A DNA stretch of 64,000 nt from Streptomyces guryensis (GTDB lineage: Bacteria; Actinomycetota; Actinomycetes; Streptomycetales; Streptomycetaceae): contig NZ_JAJSBI010000034.1 of NCBI RefSeq assembly GCF_021261325.1, positions 36,904-100,903 of the forward strand. Reading direction: 5' to 3'. The notes below the pieces were generated by a model, which searched no databases, was not told the DNA's origin, and saw nothing but the letters and a program-made list of their open reading frames with translations. The first letter of the stretch is position 1; every line of letters begins with the position of its first letter. This document shows, in pieces, positions 7,603 through 16,017 of the stretch. Both the position numbers and the translations under genes were made by a program.

Positions 7603-7956
7603 ATGACAGCAGACAACCCCCTCAGTGATCGTCTGGACGACGATGACTACCCCGCATACACCATGGGTCGGGCCGCCGAGATGCTCGGCGCCACCCCGGC
7701 TTTCCTCCGAGCCCTCGGTGAGGCTCGTCTGATCACTCCGCTCCGCTCGGAGGGCGGACACCGCCGGTACTCCCGCTACCAGCTGCGGATCGCTGCGCGC
7801 GCCCGCGAGCTCGTGGACAAGGGCACCCCGATCGAGGCCGCGTGCCGCATCGTCATCCTCGAGGACCAGCTCGAGGAAGCTCAGCGCATCAACGCCGAGT
7901 ACCGCCGGCGTGCCGAGCAAGAAGCGCCCGACGCTCCCCTTCCCGCTTCCGGCTGA
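7603..7956 (+). CDS. Small MerR-type helix-turn-helix regulator
   Basis: A 117-residue DNA-binding protein. YTMGRAAEMLGATPAFLRALGEARLITPLRSEGGHRRYSRYQ is a MerR N-terminal winged helix with the typical wing GGHRRY (about residues 20-60). It is followed by a helix rich in E, R and Q (DQLEEAQRINAEYRRRAEQE) suited to coiled-coil dimerisation. There is no C-terminal effector domain, so it is a minimal MerR. The start has GAGGTG 5 nt upstream. The 32-bp palindrome just upstream is a natural candidate for autoregulation; that is inference. Confidence 0.88.
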   Translation: MTADNPLSDRLDDDDYPAYTMGRAAEMLGATPAFLRALGEARLITPLRSEGGHRRYSRYQLRIAARARELVDKGTPIEAACRIVILEDQLEEAQRINAEYRRRAEQEAPDAPLPASG

Positions 7957-8575
7957 TCACGCGGGCGTGGCCCGGTCGGCTCGCACATGCGCGACGCCCG
8001 GCCGGCCGTGAGCGCCCGCCTGGGGCAGCAGACCGTGTCCCCCCGGTCAGCCTCCCGGCTGCGGGCGGCGGCGCCTGCGCGGTCTGCCCCTCACCATGAT
8101 CTCGCCCGGGTGGGACTCGGTGCCGCCCGGAGCCGGGGCGGGATCACGCCCGGCGATACGGCGTCCACCCGCACGCGCGTCGGACCGAAGTCCGCGGCGC
8201 ATCACGAGCGGGGTTCCGAGACCATCGCCAGTCGACAACTCCGCCGCGCCGGGGCCCATGCACTCGATCAGGTACGCCCGCCAACCGGCGGTCCGGCCCG
8301 ACCTCGATATGCGCGGTCGCGACGGCGCCACTCGGTCGCCCTGCGGGCCGGCGCTCCCTGAGTCCGGAGGGGCTCCCCGGACGTAGCGATCTCCGGCCGA
8401 CTGCGAAACTCAGAGCGGCTGCCCGCGCCACGCCACCGGCGGTGCGGCCCGGCACGCCGCTCTCACCGAGTGGTGCCGCGGCCGGGCAGCCGTCTGCGGA
8501 TCGAGCATGACGGTCATCATGGGCGTCGGCCTGCCGTACGGCAGCGGGCTCGGCAGCGTCGGCCACGGCCGCGTG
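7957..8575. other. Region without a recognisable gene
   Basis: About 620 bp after the MerR-like gene and before a truncated hydrolase. Open frames on the minus strand (for example around 8144-8566) have no family-like motifs. Given the broken genes immediately to the right, this may be decayed coding DNA. I see no terminator or repeat of note. Confidence 0.45.
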
Positions 8576-8985
8576 TCAGGCCACCGCGTTCAGCAGGTCG
8601 GCCGGCACATCGGGGCGCTCAAGGGCGATGAAGTGGCCTGCCCCGGGGACCAGTGTGAAGTCGGCGGCCGGAAGCAGCTGCCTGTTGGCTTCCCGGTCCG
8701 AGGGGCGGGACCAGTCCTTTTCGCCGTAGACGAGGTGGACGGGCGCCTTGATCTCGGGGTAGCGCGGGCGGGCTGCGATGAGGCTGGGCAGGGCCTGGTA
8801 CACGGCCCGCGCGACGGTCGGGTAGCCGGGGCGGCTGCCCACCTGGAGGAGTTCGTCCAGGTAGTCCTCGCGCAGCGCGCTCTTGTCGCCGAGGCCCCCC
8901 TGAAGGATCGTACGGAGGGCCGGCTTGGGCTCCACCCCGGCGATCACCGGGCCCACTCCGGGCGCGAGAACACCGCTGACCACCA
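8576..8985 (-). pseudogene. Alpha/beta-hydrolase, C-terminal fragment only
   Basis: Only the last ~136 codons of an alpha/beta-fold hydrolase are present: a cap-domain region (ALRTILQGGLGDKSALREDYL), the core strand with the catalytic-Asp region (APVHLVYGEKDWSRPSD) and the catalytic-His loop (VPGAGHFIALERPD). The nucleophile elbow and N-terminus are missing. At about 8985 the hydrolase sequence stops, and sequence of an unrelated transporter begins on the opposite strand. It is therefore a deletion/rearrangement remnant and almost certainly non-functional. Confidence 0.8.
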
Positions 8986-8988
8986 CGC

Positions 8989-9582
8989 TTCCTGACCTAC
9001 TACCTGGAGGCCAGCATCGGTTACTCGCCGATCGAGGCCGGTCTGTCGTTCCTGCCGATGGTCGGGGGCATCGTCGCCTCGTCGACCACGGTGCCTTCAC
9101 TGCTGCTGCCCAGGGTCGGCCCGAAGGTCGTGGTCAGCGCCGGCTTCCTGGTCTCCGCGTCCGGTATGGCCCTGCTGACCCGGCTCACCCTGGACAGCGG
9201 CTACGTCGCCGACATCATGCCGGGCATGATCCTGCTGGGCCTCGGCATCGGTGCGGTGATGACCACCGCGTTCCAGGGGGCCACCGCAGGCGTGCACCAC
9301 GAGGACGCGGGCGTCGCCTCGGCGCTGATCAACACCAGCCAGCAGGTGGGCGGCTCGATCAGTACGGCACTGCTGACCACCGTTGCCTCATCGGCCGCGA
9401 CCGACTACCTGTCCTCGCACAAGCCGGGCGCACTGACCATGGCCCAGGCCGGGGTCGAGAGCTACACGGCCACCCTGGCGTGGGGCGCCGGGATCTTCGT
9501 GGTCGGTGCGGCGCTCACGGCGTTCCTGATGCCGAATTCAGCTCTGGCGCCCTCGGAGGGCGAGCCTGTGATCGCCCACTGA
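8989..9582 (+). pseudogene. MFS drug-efflux transporter (DHA2/14-TM type), C-terminal half only
   Basis: The frame FLTYYLEASIGYSPIEAGL onward is the second half of a QacA/EmrB-like multidrug transporter, with several hydrophobic helices and a motif-like GLGIGAVMTTAFQGATAGV. It ends normally at 9582. In-frame TGA at 8977-8979 closes the reading frame just upstream, and the N-terminal half is absent. An ATG at 9058 could start a 174-residue piece, but it would lack half the transporter. It sits directly before a TetR gene, the classic efflux-pump/repressor arrangement, so this may be the ruined ancestral target of that regulator. Confidence 0.82.
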
Positions 9583-9669
9583 GCCTGAATCCGCCGTGGC
9601 GAGAAATGCCGGGCGGCACCGAGCGCGGCAAGGACGAAGAGCGCACCGCTTCCTCGCAGCGCGCATCGT

Positions 9670-9708
9670 AAACCGATCGGTTTCCAATCGGTCGGAATCG
9701 AGTTAACC
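9670..9708 (+). promoter_or_regulatory. Operator and promoter of TetR-A1
   Basis: The palindrome AAACCGATCGGTTT (9670-9683) is followed by the -10-like TTAACC at 9703-9708, 7 nt before the ATG at 9716. This spacing puts the expected transcription start at or next to the ATG, so the mRNA is probably leaderless. There is indeed no Shine-Dalgarno. The 3-prime half of the operator lies where the -35 should be, so binding would block the promoter. The same layout is found before TetR-A2. Confidence 0.75.
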
Positions 9709-9715
9709 TCGCCAT

Positions 9716-10285
9716 ATGACCACCGAAGCAATGGCAAGCTCCCGAGAGCGACTGCTGGAGGCAGCGGCCACGCTCACCTACCGAGACGGCGTCAACATCG
9801 GCGTCGACACGCTGTGCAAGGCGGCGGGGGTGTCCAAGCGCTCCATGTACAAGCTGTTCGAGAGCAAAGGCGAACTGCTGGCGGCGAGCCTGGAGGAACG
9901 CGCCTCCGCCTACGTGACGGCACTCCTGCCCGCGGCGGACGACAACCGTCCGCCCCGTGAGCGGATCCTGCACGTCTTCGAACAGGCGGAGGCGCAGGCG
10001 GGTGCGCCCGACTTCCAGGGCTGCCGGTACCTCGTCGTACAGATCGAGCTCAAGGATCCGAGCCACTCCGCGAGCCGGGTGGCCCGCCGGGTCAAGGAGA
10101 ACCTGACGGCCTACTTCCGCGCCGAGGCGGAACAGGGCGGGGCGAGCGACCCGGACCTGCTGGCCCGGCAGCTGATCCTGGTCTTCGACGGCGCCAGCGC
10201 CCGTGCGGGGATCAAAGCCGACACGCAGGGCGGACTCGTCGCCCCCACGGTGGCCGCCATGCTCGACGCGGCGGACATGCGCTGA
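9716..10285 (+). CDS. TetR/AcrR family regulator A1
   Basis: A 189-residue one-component regulator. The N-terminal HTH spans about residues 9-55 (RERLLEAAATLTYRDGVN ... AGVSKRSMYKLFESKGELL), followed by an all-helical ligand/dimer domain containing GCRYLVVQIELKD and FDGASARAGI. It is about 80% identical by eye to the regulator at 30470, including the conserved AEAEQGG. The operator AAACCGATCGGTTT lies 32 bp upstream, so autorepression is likely. The neighbours are a broken MFS transporter upstream and a convergent second TetR 24 bp downstream. The ligand is unknown. Confidence 0.92.
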   Translation: MTTEAMASSRERLLEAAATLTYRDGVNIGVDTLCKAAGVSKRSMYKLFESKGELLAASLEERASAYVTALLPAADDNRPPRERILHVFEQAEAQAGAPDFQGCRYLVVQIELKDPSHSASRVARRVKENLTAYFRAEAEQGGASDPDLLARQLILVFDGASARAGIKADTQGGLVAPTVAAMLDAADMR

Positions 10286-10309
10286 CGCACCCCGGTCCGC
10301 AACGCCCCC

Positions 10310-10834
10310 TCACCTCCCGGCGTTCACGGGAAGCCCGATGGCCGTGAGCATGTTGCCGAGCATGCCACAGGCGAAGAAGCCTGCGGTCCGCTCGGCATCA
10401 GCGCCCAGCGACAGGTGCACGGTTTCCCAGATACTCATCCAGCCGGCCCGGACGACCTCACCGATCACGTCGTCCCCCTGCGCCTCGGCGGCCGCCACGG
10501 TGACGTATCCCTGCATCTGCATCAGGAGCGTTTCGGGGCACGTCGAGATCAGCTGCGCATAGGCGTCCGCCATCACCTGCCCGGCGCGCTCGCCTCCCCC
10601 CACCCCGTCGGCCGCCCTCTCGAAAGCCAGGCGAGTGTCTTCCGCGCTCCGCGTCAGGGCGGCGAGAAAGATCGCCTTCTTGTCCGGGAAGAGCCGGAAG
10701 AGATACGGCTGCTTGACGCCGACCCGGTCGGCGATCGCCGCGGTGGTGGTGCCGCGGTAGCCGGCGATCGCGAACTCGGCGATCGCCGCGCGAATGACGC
10801 TCTCTCGCCGCTCCTGCGCACTGACTCCGCCCAT
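10310..10834 (-). CDS. TetR/AcrR family regulator B
   Basis: A 174-residue regulator with an N-terminal HTH (RRESVIRAAIAEFAIAGYRG ... IADRVGVKQPYLFRLFPDKK) and a helical C-terminal domain ending LPVNAGR. It is unrelated in sequence to TetR-A beyond the fold. The ATG at 10834 is chosen because AGGGGA lies about 9 nt upstream. Two AAACCGATCGGTTT operators lie 31-70 bp upstream with a -10-like TACAGT between them, so its own promoter should be controlled by these sites. A decayed copy of this gene lies at 31065, again convergent with TetR-A. Confidence 0.92.
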   Translation of the reverse strand: MGGVSAQERRESVIRAAIAEFAIAGYRGTTTAAIADRVGVKQPYLFRLFPDKKAIFLAALTRSAEDTRLAFERAADGVGGGERAGQVMADAYAQLISTCPETLLMQMQGYVTVAAAEAQGDDVIGEVVRAGWMSIWETVHLSLGADAERTAGFFACGMLGNMLTAIGLPVNAGR

Positions 10835-10864
10835 GGCCGCATCCCCTGCTTGAACCTGCACCGG

Positions 10865-10904
10865 TAAACCGATCGGTTTACTGTAACGGAAACCGATCGG
10901 TTTC
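10865..10904. promoter_or_regulatory. Tandem AAACCGATCGGTTT operators between TetR-B and the SDR pseudogene
   Basis: Two perfect palindromes, TAAACCGATCGGTTTA (10865-10880) and GAAACCGATCGGTTTC (10889-10904), have centres 24 bp apart. They lie between the divergent TetR-B gene and the remnant SDR gene, so they can control both directions. Confidence 0.85.
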
Positions 10905-10925
10905 GAATCGGAGTGGGAGTCCAGG

Positions 10926-11438
10926 ATGACGACGGATCGGCCGGTGGCACTCGTGACGGGTGCGTCCTCCGCCATCGGGAGGGAAACCGCGCTCGCCCTC
11001 GTCGCAGCGGGTTTCCAAGTGGCCGCAACAGGCCGCGACATTTCACACCTCACCCCGCTCGGGGGTGTGACGCTCACGCGATCGAGGGTTACACCGAGTC
11101 CCTGGACCACGAGGTCCGTGACCACGGTATCCGGGCGCTCATCGTCGAACCCGCTTACACCAGGACCGGGTTCGAGGCCAACAGCGCGAAACCCGGCACC
11201 TCCCTGCACGTGTACGCGCGCGGCAGACCGTCGGCCGGGTGATGGCGGAGGCGGTCAGGGGCGGCGACGCCCCCGCTGTCGTCGCCAAGGCGATCGTGGC
11301 GGCCGCGACCGGCCCGAAGCCGAGGCCGCGCCACACAGCCGGCCCTGTGGCCGGACGCGCACGCGTCCTGCGCCGCCTCGCTCCCGCGCCGCGGTCTTCG
11401 ACAAGCAGATCCGCAAGATGAACCAGCTGGCCGCCTGA
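10926..11438 (+). pseudogene. Short-chain dehydrogenase/reductase, internally deleted and frameshifted
   Basis: The gene opens normally with MTTDRPVALVTGASSAIGRE, a Rossmann TGxxxxxGR motif. After about 40 codons it jumps into another frame, where GYTESLDHEVRDHGIRALIV continues the SDR fold. It then returns to the first frame for a C-terminal part ending KQIRKMNQLAA. The middle third, including the catalytic Ser and the Y-x-x-x-K, is missing. At least one deletion and two frame changes make it non-functional, although its operators upstream are intact. Confidence 0.85.
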
Positions 11439-11531
11439 CCCGCAGGCGCTGCCCGGGGCCGCACCCACGAAGCCACCCCCAACTGGCGTGGCGGCTGAGC
11501 CAGATGAAACCGGCGACCGAGAGTCAAACGC

Positions 11532-12119
11532 TCACCAAGCCCTGACCGGTGCGGCCGCCCTGGCGGCCTGCTCGATCTTCGCGCAGTGGGCTGCACGGGC
11601 TTCCTCGTCGATCTGCGTCTCGTGTTCGGCGCGCACCCCGGTCCGGCCGTCGAGGCCCTCGCGCAGGATGTCGGCGTGCCCGGCATGCCGGATGGACTCG
11701 CCGAGGACATGGACGATGATGGCGAACAGGTTCGTGTTGAGATAAGGCTCCGGCCACCACGGCACGTGGCCGGGGGCGTCGAGGGGAAGCGCGGTGATCG
11801 TCGCGTCCGAGTGTTCCCACGTGCGCCGGTAGAACCCGACGATCTGATCGCGGGTCTCGTCCTCGGCCGCCCACAGATCGCTGCCGTCGGAGTCCTGCCA
11901 CCGGGGCAGCGGTTCCGGGGAAGGCCGGTCGAAGACTTCGCCGAAGTACCTGGCCTCGACGGTGGCCACGTGTTTGACCAGGCCGAGGAGGTTGGTCCCG
12001 GTTGCGGTCAAAGGTCGGCGGGCGTCGTATTCGGACAAGCCGTCGAGTTTCCAGAGCAGCGCCTCGCGGTCCCGCCGCAGTCTCCCGTGCAGGTTGGCTT
12101 TCGCGAAATCATCGATCAT
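11532..12119 (-). CDS. DinB-family (DUF664) protein
   Basis: A 195-residue four-helix-bundle protein of the DinB/DUF664 type: MIDDFAKANLHGRLRRDREA, then the family-typical LLGLVKHVATVEARYFGEVF and a histidine-containing helix IVHVLGESIRHAGHADILRE. The conserved His residues (KH, IVH, RHAGH) are those that bind a metal in DinB folds. Members are often thiol-dependent S-transferases or of unknown role. The ATG at 12119 is chosen as the family-like start; the frame extends six codons further. Confidence 0.85.
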   Translation of the reverse strand: MIDDFAKANLHGRLRRDREALLWKLDGLSEYDARRPLTATGTNLLGLVKHVATVEARYFGEVFDRPSPEPLPRWQDSDGSDLWAAEDETRDQIVGFYRRTWEHSDATITALPLDAPGHVPWWPEPYLNTNLFAIIVHVLGESIRHAGHADILREGLDGRTGVRAEHETQIDEEARAAHCAKIEQAARAAAPVRAW

Positions 12120-12209
12120 GCGGCATGAGCCTGCCATGGGCTGCTCGTGGTCTCAAGATCCCGACATCCACCAATATTCCAGTGGGACTTCACCATTCGC
12201 GTTGGAGCG

Positions 12210-12584
12210 CTAAGGCTTGAGCACCGCCAGTACGTCGTCGAGCGAGACGTCGGCGGGGTCACTCATATCGGAGCCATCGAACGTCTGCCAGATGTAGGAC
12301 GCCGTCCCGCTCTCCCGCAGCGGATGCAGGTCGGCCAATTCCGGATCGTCCCGGAATTTGTTGAAGGCCTCCTCGGACTCCCATTCCACGAGGAACAGAA
12401 CCTGCCGTGGCGCGAGATCACCGGCCACGTTGTCCCGGAAGCGACCAAACGCCACCATTCGACCACCATACTGCGGAGCCGCTTCGGGCAAGCGACTGAA
12501 ATACGCAAGGTATTTTTCCAGATCGACCACGTCAAACATGTTCAGGGCGTAAAACTTCTTCCTCACCTGCGAATTCGCGCTCAT
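12210..12584 (-). CDS. DUF1330-like dimeric alpha/beta-barrel protein
   Basis: A 124-residue cytoplasmic protein. YALNMFDVVDLEKYLAYFSR and RQVLFLVEWESEEAFNKFRDDPEL form the strand-helix pattern of small ferredoxin-like dimeric barrels (DUF1330 or antibiotic-monooxygenase-like folds). There is no catalytic motif I can name. The start is ATG 12584 with GGAAAGGG about 10 nt upstream. It lies downstream of the SDR on the same strand with a 60-bp gap, so it could be co-transcribed from the double-operator promoter at 13367. Confidence 0.7.
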   Translation of the reverse strand: MSANSQVRKKFYALNMFDVVDLEKYLAYFSRLPEAAPQYGGRMVAFGRFRDNVAGDLAPRQVLFLVEWESEEAFNKFRDDPELADLHPLRESGTASYIWQTFDGSDMSDPADVSLDDVLAVLKP

Positions 12585-12644
12585 TGCCAATACCCTTTCC
12601 GGTCTCAGGAAACTGGTGTTCGTTGCTCCGGGGCCCGCGCAGGT

Positions 12645-13346
12645 CTACTTGGCGAGCTGGGGGTACAGCCCTGCCAGTTCGCCGGCCAGGCCCGCCTTGA
12701 CCTGCCGGGAGATGTCGTCGGCGAGCACCTCGTACGCACCGGTCTCGACGCCGTCGAGGGCGAGTGCGGCGACGTCGCGCGGGTCGGACTTGGGTGCGTC
12801 GACGCCGGCCGCGAGGTCCGTGTCGACGTAGCCGACATGCAGCCCGGTCACCCCGATGCCACGCGGCTGGAGTTCGAGGCGCAGGGAGTTGGTCTGCGAC
12901 CACAGGGCGGCCTTGGAGGCGCTGTAGGAGCCGCCGAGTGCGATCCAGGACAGCACGGAGTGCACGTTGAGGAGGTGGCCGCCGCCGTTGCGCTCGATCA
13001 CCGGCACGAAGGCGCGGGCCACGAGGAGCGGGCCGTAGAAGTTGGTCTCGAACTCCCGGCGTACGTCGTCGATCGGGGAGTCGAGGAAGGACGCGCCGAC
13101 CGATGCCCCGGCGTTGTTGACCAGCACGGTGACGTCCTGCGCCTGTGCGGCGGCGGCCGCCACGGAGGCCGGGTCGGTGACCTCCAGCGCCACCGGGACC
13201 GCGTCCGGGTGCGTCACGCCGCGCGGGTCGCGGGCCGTGGCGTAGACCTTGCCGGCACCGCGCGCGTACAGCTCTTCCACCAGGGCCTTGCCGATGCCGC
13301 GGCTGCCTCCGGTGACGAAGACGTTCGCGCCCTTCAAAACAGTCAT
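12645..13346 (-). CDS. Short-chain dehydrogenase/reductase under TetR operators
   Basis: A 233-residue classical SDR: cofactor motif VTGGSRGIGKAL (about residues 11-22), VLVNNAGAS, catalytic Ser in NVHSVLSW and YSASKAALW (Y-x-x-x-K). It is complete, unlike the SDR at 10926. Two AAACCGATCGGTTT sites lie 21 and 45 bp upstream of its ATG, and CAGGGGAGA provides the ribosome-binding site. The substrate is unknown. The shared operators link it to the TetR-A/TetR-B regulators and to the Fe-S/DUF3533 pair. Confidence 0.93.
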   Translation of the reverse strand: MTVLKGANVFVTGGSRGIGKALVEELYARGAGKVYATARDPRGVTHPDAVPVALEVTDPASVAAAAAQAQDVTVLVNNAGASVGASFLDSPIDDVRREFETNFYGPLLVARAFVPVIERNGGGHLLNVHSVLSWIALGGSYSASKAALWSQTNSLRLELQPRGIGVTGLHVGYVDTDLAAGVDAPKSDPRDVAALALDGVETGAYEVLADDISRQVKAGLAGELAGLYPQLAK

Positions 13347-13366
13347 GACTCTCCCCTGAGAACGAA

Positions 13367-13404
13367 AAACCGATCGGTTTCCAGAAGGGTAAACCGATCG
13401 GTTT
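13367..13404 (-). promoter_or_regulatory. Tandem AAACCGATCGGTTT operators upstream of the SDR
   Basis: Two exact copies at 13367-13380 and 13391-13404 have centres 24 bp apart, the same arrangement as at 10865. They cover the expected promoter of the SDR gene on the minus strand. Confidence 0.85.
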
Positions 13405-13689
13405 TCCAACGCAAGCGCAAGTGTCATGGGGCGGGGAGCTCTCGGGAGCCTGGTCGTCGGTGGAGGCCTGGGCGTCGCAGACCGCGGGCTGGGTGCCGAC
13501 CGGGGGACGCGAAGCGCTGTGCGATCCACAACGGCACCACTCCGGCGTGGGCCTGACCCGCACCGCCGAACCGCCAACCCCCCGGGCGTGCGAGCGAACT
13601 CGGCTGCCTGCCACATCCCCCCGGTGCGCAGGCGCCCACGCCCTGCCGCCCCCTCGGCAGCCTCAGACGCTCCGGACCTCAGCGACGTC

Positions 13690-14274
13690 CTACTTGCTGA
13701 CAGCAAAACGCATCAAGGCATGCTCGTCGCCCTGCTTGATCCTGCCCGTCGTGTTGATCACCTCCAGCTTCCAACTGCCGCCGACCCGCACCGCCTTGGC
13801 CACGGCACAGCCGTTGTCCTGGGTGAGCATGCTCGGCCAGATGTCCGCAACCTGCTGCGAGCTGCCCCCGGTCGCGTCGTAGACCTTGAAGCTGATGTTG
13901 CGCGCCTTCTGGAACGAACTGCCCTTCTTGTACGCGGCGGCTACGAACACGATCGACGTGATGTTGGGTGGTATCCGGGCGAACTCGACGGTCACCGTCT
14001 CGTCGTCGCCGTCCCCGTGGCCGGTCTGGTTGTCACCGCTGTGCACCAACGAGCCGTTGCCCATCGGGTCGAGCGAGTCGAGACCGGCAAGGCGCACCGG
14101 GTCTCCGCCCTGGAGCGCGACGGCGATCAGGTCGAGGTCGGTGCCGGTCTTGCGGCGCAGCTTGCCCAGGACCCCGCCGCTGCTACCGGCGGTGGGATCC
14201 CAGGAAACGCCGATGGACAGGTGGGTCACTCCGTCCAGGTCCGCCGGGCCGTCTTCTTTGGTAAGCGTGATCAT
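13690..14274 (-). CDS. TerD-family protein
   Basis: A 194-residue TerD-type protein (tellurite-resistance/stress family), MITLTKEDGPADLDGVTHLS onward. The acidic calcium-binding stretches SLVHSGDNQTGHGDGDDE and the central FARIPPNITSIVFVAAAY are family hallmarks. Streptomyces TerD paralogues act in calcium-linked stress and differentiation. The ATG at 14274 is preferred over a GTG three codons earlier because GAGG is at workable distance (11 nt). It lies downstream of the Ser/Thr kinase on the same strand. Confidence 0.92.
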   Translation of the reverse strand: MITLTKEDGPADLDGVTHLSIGVSWDPTAGSSGGVLGKLRRKTGTDLDLIAVALQGGDPVRLAGLDSLDPMGNGSLVHSGDNQTGHGDGDDETVTVEFARIPPNITSIVFVAAAYKKGSSFQKARNISFKVYDATGGSSQQVADIWPSMLTQDNGCAVAKAVRVGGSWKLEVINTTGRIKQGDEHALMRFAVSK

Positions 14275-14376
14275 GTGTGGCACATCCTCGTGTCGAATGG
14301 ACTACAACACGCAGAGTGTGCCCGGCACCTTCGCGGTTCCATGTGACGGGTCCGACCGAACCAGGACACCGCAGGT

Positions 14377-15285
14377 TCAGCGGAACAACCAGGTCAGTAC
14401 CGCTGTCACCAGGAACACGACGACCGCCGCAAGCCAGACCGCCAGACGCGTCGGCCCCGAGGACCTGACCGACGCCCACTCCTCTTCCTCCCGCGACAGC
14501 AGCGCATCCGCGAACGCCCGGGCGGTCTGCGGTCGTTCGTCAGGTTCCACGGACAGCGCCGCACGAAGCAGTGTTTCGATGCCGTCCGGAACCCCCAGCT
14601 CCCTGGGAAGGGCCGGCGACGACGACGTCGACGCCTGCCGCGCCACAGGGACGGTGCGACCTCCCGACCCGAACGGCTTGCGCCCGGTCAGCAACTCGAA
14701 GGCGACGACACCGAGGGCGTACACATCGGCTCGACCGTCGAACCCGCCGGTCTGGAAGGCCTGTTCGGGCGCCATGTACGCGGGAGTGCCGGTGGTCACG
14801 GTCAGCCCCGACGCATCGGCCAGTTGCTTCGCGCTGCCGAGGTCCGCGACAAGTACGGCGGCGGGCGTGCGGCCGGCGTCGAGCAGGAGGTTCGACGGCT
14901 TGATGTCGCGGTGGATGACGCCCGCGTCATGGAGCACCTGAACCGCGTACCCGGCCTCGGCCGCGAGCCGGAGCGCCTCCGCGGGCCGGCAGTGCCCGGT
15001 CTGCTCGGCCAGCGTGCCGCCTCGGACGTAGTCCATGACGAAGTACGGCCGGTCGTCCTGGACGCCCACGTCGTGAACGCGCACGACACGGGGGCTGGAG
15101 ATCCTGCGGAGCAGCCTCGCCTCCGCCAGGAAGCGCTGCCGTACATCGGCGTTCGACGCCCAGTTGTCGGCCAGCACCTTGACCGCGACATCGGTGTCGA
15201 GTTCGGGGTCGTATGCCTTCCAGACGGTGGCGAACGAACCGGCTCCCAGCCTGTCCTCGAGGAGATAACGACCTAGCTTCTGCAT
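14377..15285 (-). CDS. Membrane-anchored Ser/Thr protein kinase (PknB type)
   Basis: A 302-residue Hanks-type kinase: glycine loop GAGSFATVWK, catalytic Lys in AVKVL, HRDIKPSNLLL, metal-binding DLG in VADLGSAK (instead of the usual DFG), and activation-segment end GTPAYMAPEQ. After the kinase domain there is a single hydrophobic segment (LAVWLAAVVVFLVTAVLTWL) at the very C-terminus and no extracellular sensor. It is divergent from the ECF sigma factor at 15410 and upstream of TerD. A role in regulating one of these is possible. Confidence 0.93.
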   Translation of the reverse strand: MQKLGRYLLEDRLGAGSFATVWKAYDPELDTDVAVKVLADNWASNADVRQRFLAEARLLRRISSPRVVRVHDVGVQDDRPYFVMDYVRGGTLAEQTGHCRPAEALRLAAEAGYAVQVLHDAGVIHRDIKPSNLLLDAGRTPAAVLVADLGSAKQLADASGLTVTTGTPAYMAPEQAFQTGGFDGRADVYALGVVAFELLTGRKPFGSGGRTVPVARQASTSSSPALPRELGVPDGIETLLRAALSVEPDERPQTARAFADALLSREEEEWASVRSSGPTRLAVWLAAVVVFLVTAVLTWLFR

Positions 15286-15351
15286 GTGGCAACATTTTTC
15301 TCGGGGCGATGGGGCGGAGGCGGAAGCGGCTGACCGTGGTCGGCTGTGGTC

Positions 15352-15378
15352 GGGAACCTCCGTGCGACCCAGTGGGGT
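15352..15378 (+). promoter_or_regulatory. Candidate ECF-type promoter for the sigma-factor gene
   Basis: GGGAAC at 15352-15357 followed 17 nt later by GGTC (15375-15378) resembles the GGAAC/GTC promoters read by several ECF sigma factors. Its place upstream of the sigma gene would allow autoregulation. The match is short, so this is tentative. Confidence 0.3.
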
Positions 15379-15409
15379 CCGGATCTGACGATAGCGGGGG
15401 GACAGCAGC

Positions 15410-15955
15410 GTGCTCGAGGAGGATGAGCTGACGCACCTGGTGGCGTCTGCCCAGGCAGGTGACCGGGCGTCCTTGGACCGCCTCCTCACCAGGCTCCGGC
15501 CCACCGTCATGCGCCGCTGCTCCCGGTTTCTTCCGCACCACGCCGACGCCGAAGAGGCCGCGCAGGACGCTCTGTTGTCCATCAGCACGCATCTGCACGA
15601 GTACAGCGGGCGGGGCTCGTTCCTCGGTTGGGTGACAGTGATCGCGTCGAACGCCGCCAGGGCCACGTATCGCTCGATGCGCCGCCGTGCGGAGGACAGT
15701 CATGCGGTCGTTCCCGACGGTGTCGACCCCCGGACGACGAGCGTCATCGCGGGGACCCGCCTGGACCTGATGGAGTCGCTGGCGGCACTGGAGGAGCGGC
15801 ACCCGGCCCTGGTGGAGTCCTTTGTGCTCCGCGATCTCGGCGACCTGACCTATCTTCAGGTGGCCGAGATCACCGACGCTCCTCTGGGCACGGTCAAGGA
15901 CCGCATCCATCAGGCTCGTCGCTTCATGCGGGACCGCCTCGGCGGTGCCTTCTGA
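15410..15955 (+). CDS. ECF-type RNA polymerase sigma factor
   Basis: A 181-residue sigma-70 family protein. Region 2 is seen in LTRLRPTVMRRCSRFLPHHADAEEAAQDALL, and region 4 in ALEERHPALVESFVLRDLGDLTYLQVAEITDAPLGTVKDRIHQARR. No C-terminal extension is present. The GTG at 15410 is the start that gives the usual length. No zinc anti-sigma gene follows; instead two exported proteins do, and a Ser/Thr kinase is divergent, so control by phosphorylation is conceivable. Confidence 0.9.
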   Translation: MLEEDELTHLVASAQAGDRASLDRLLTRLRPTVMRRCSRFLPHHADAEEAAQDALLSISTHLHEYSGRGSFLGWVTVIASNAARATYRSMRRRAEDSHAVVPDGVDPRTTSVIAGTRLDLMESLAALEERHPALVESFVLRDLGDLTYLQVAEITDAPLGTVKDRIHQARRFMRDRLGGAF

Positions 15956-16017
15956 GACGCCCCGGCTTCCCGCTCCCCCTTCGCTCTCAGCTCGATCGCG
16001 GGCCGGGAGGTGCTGCC

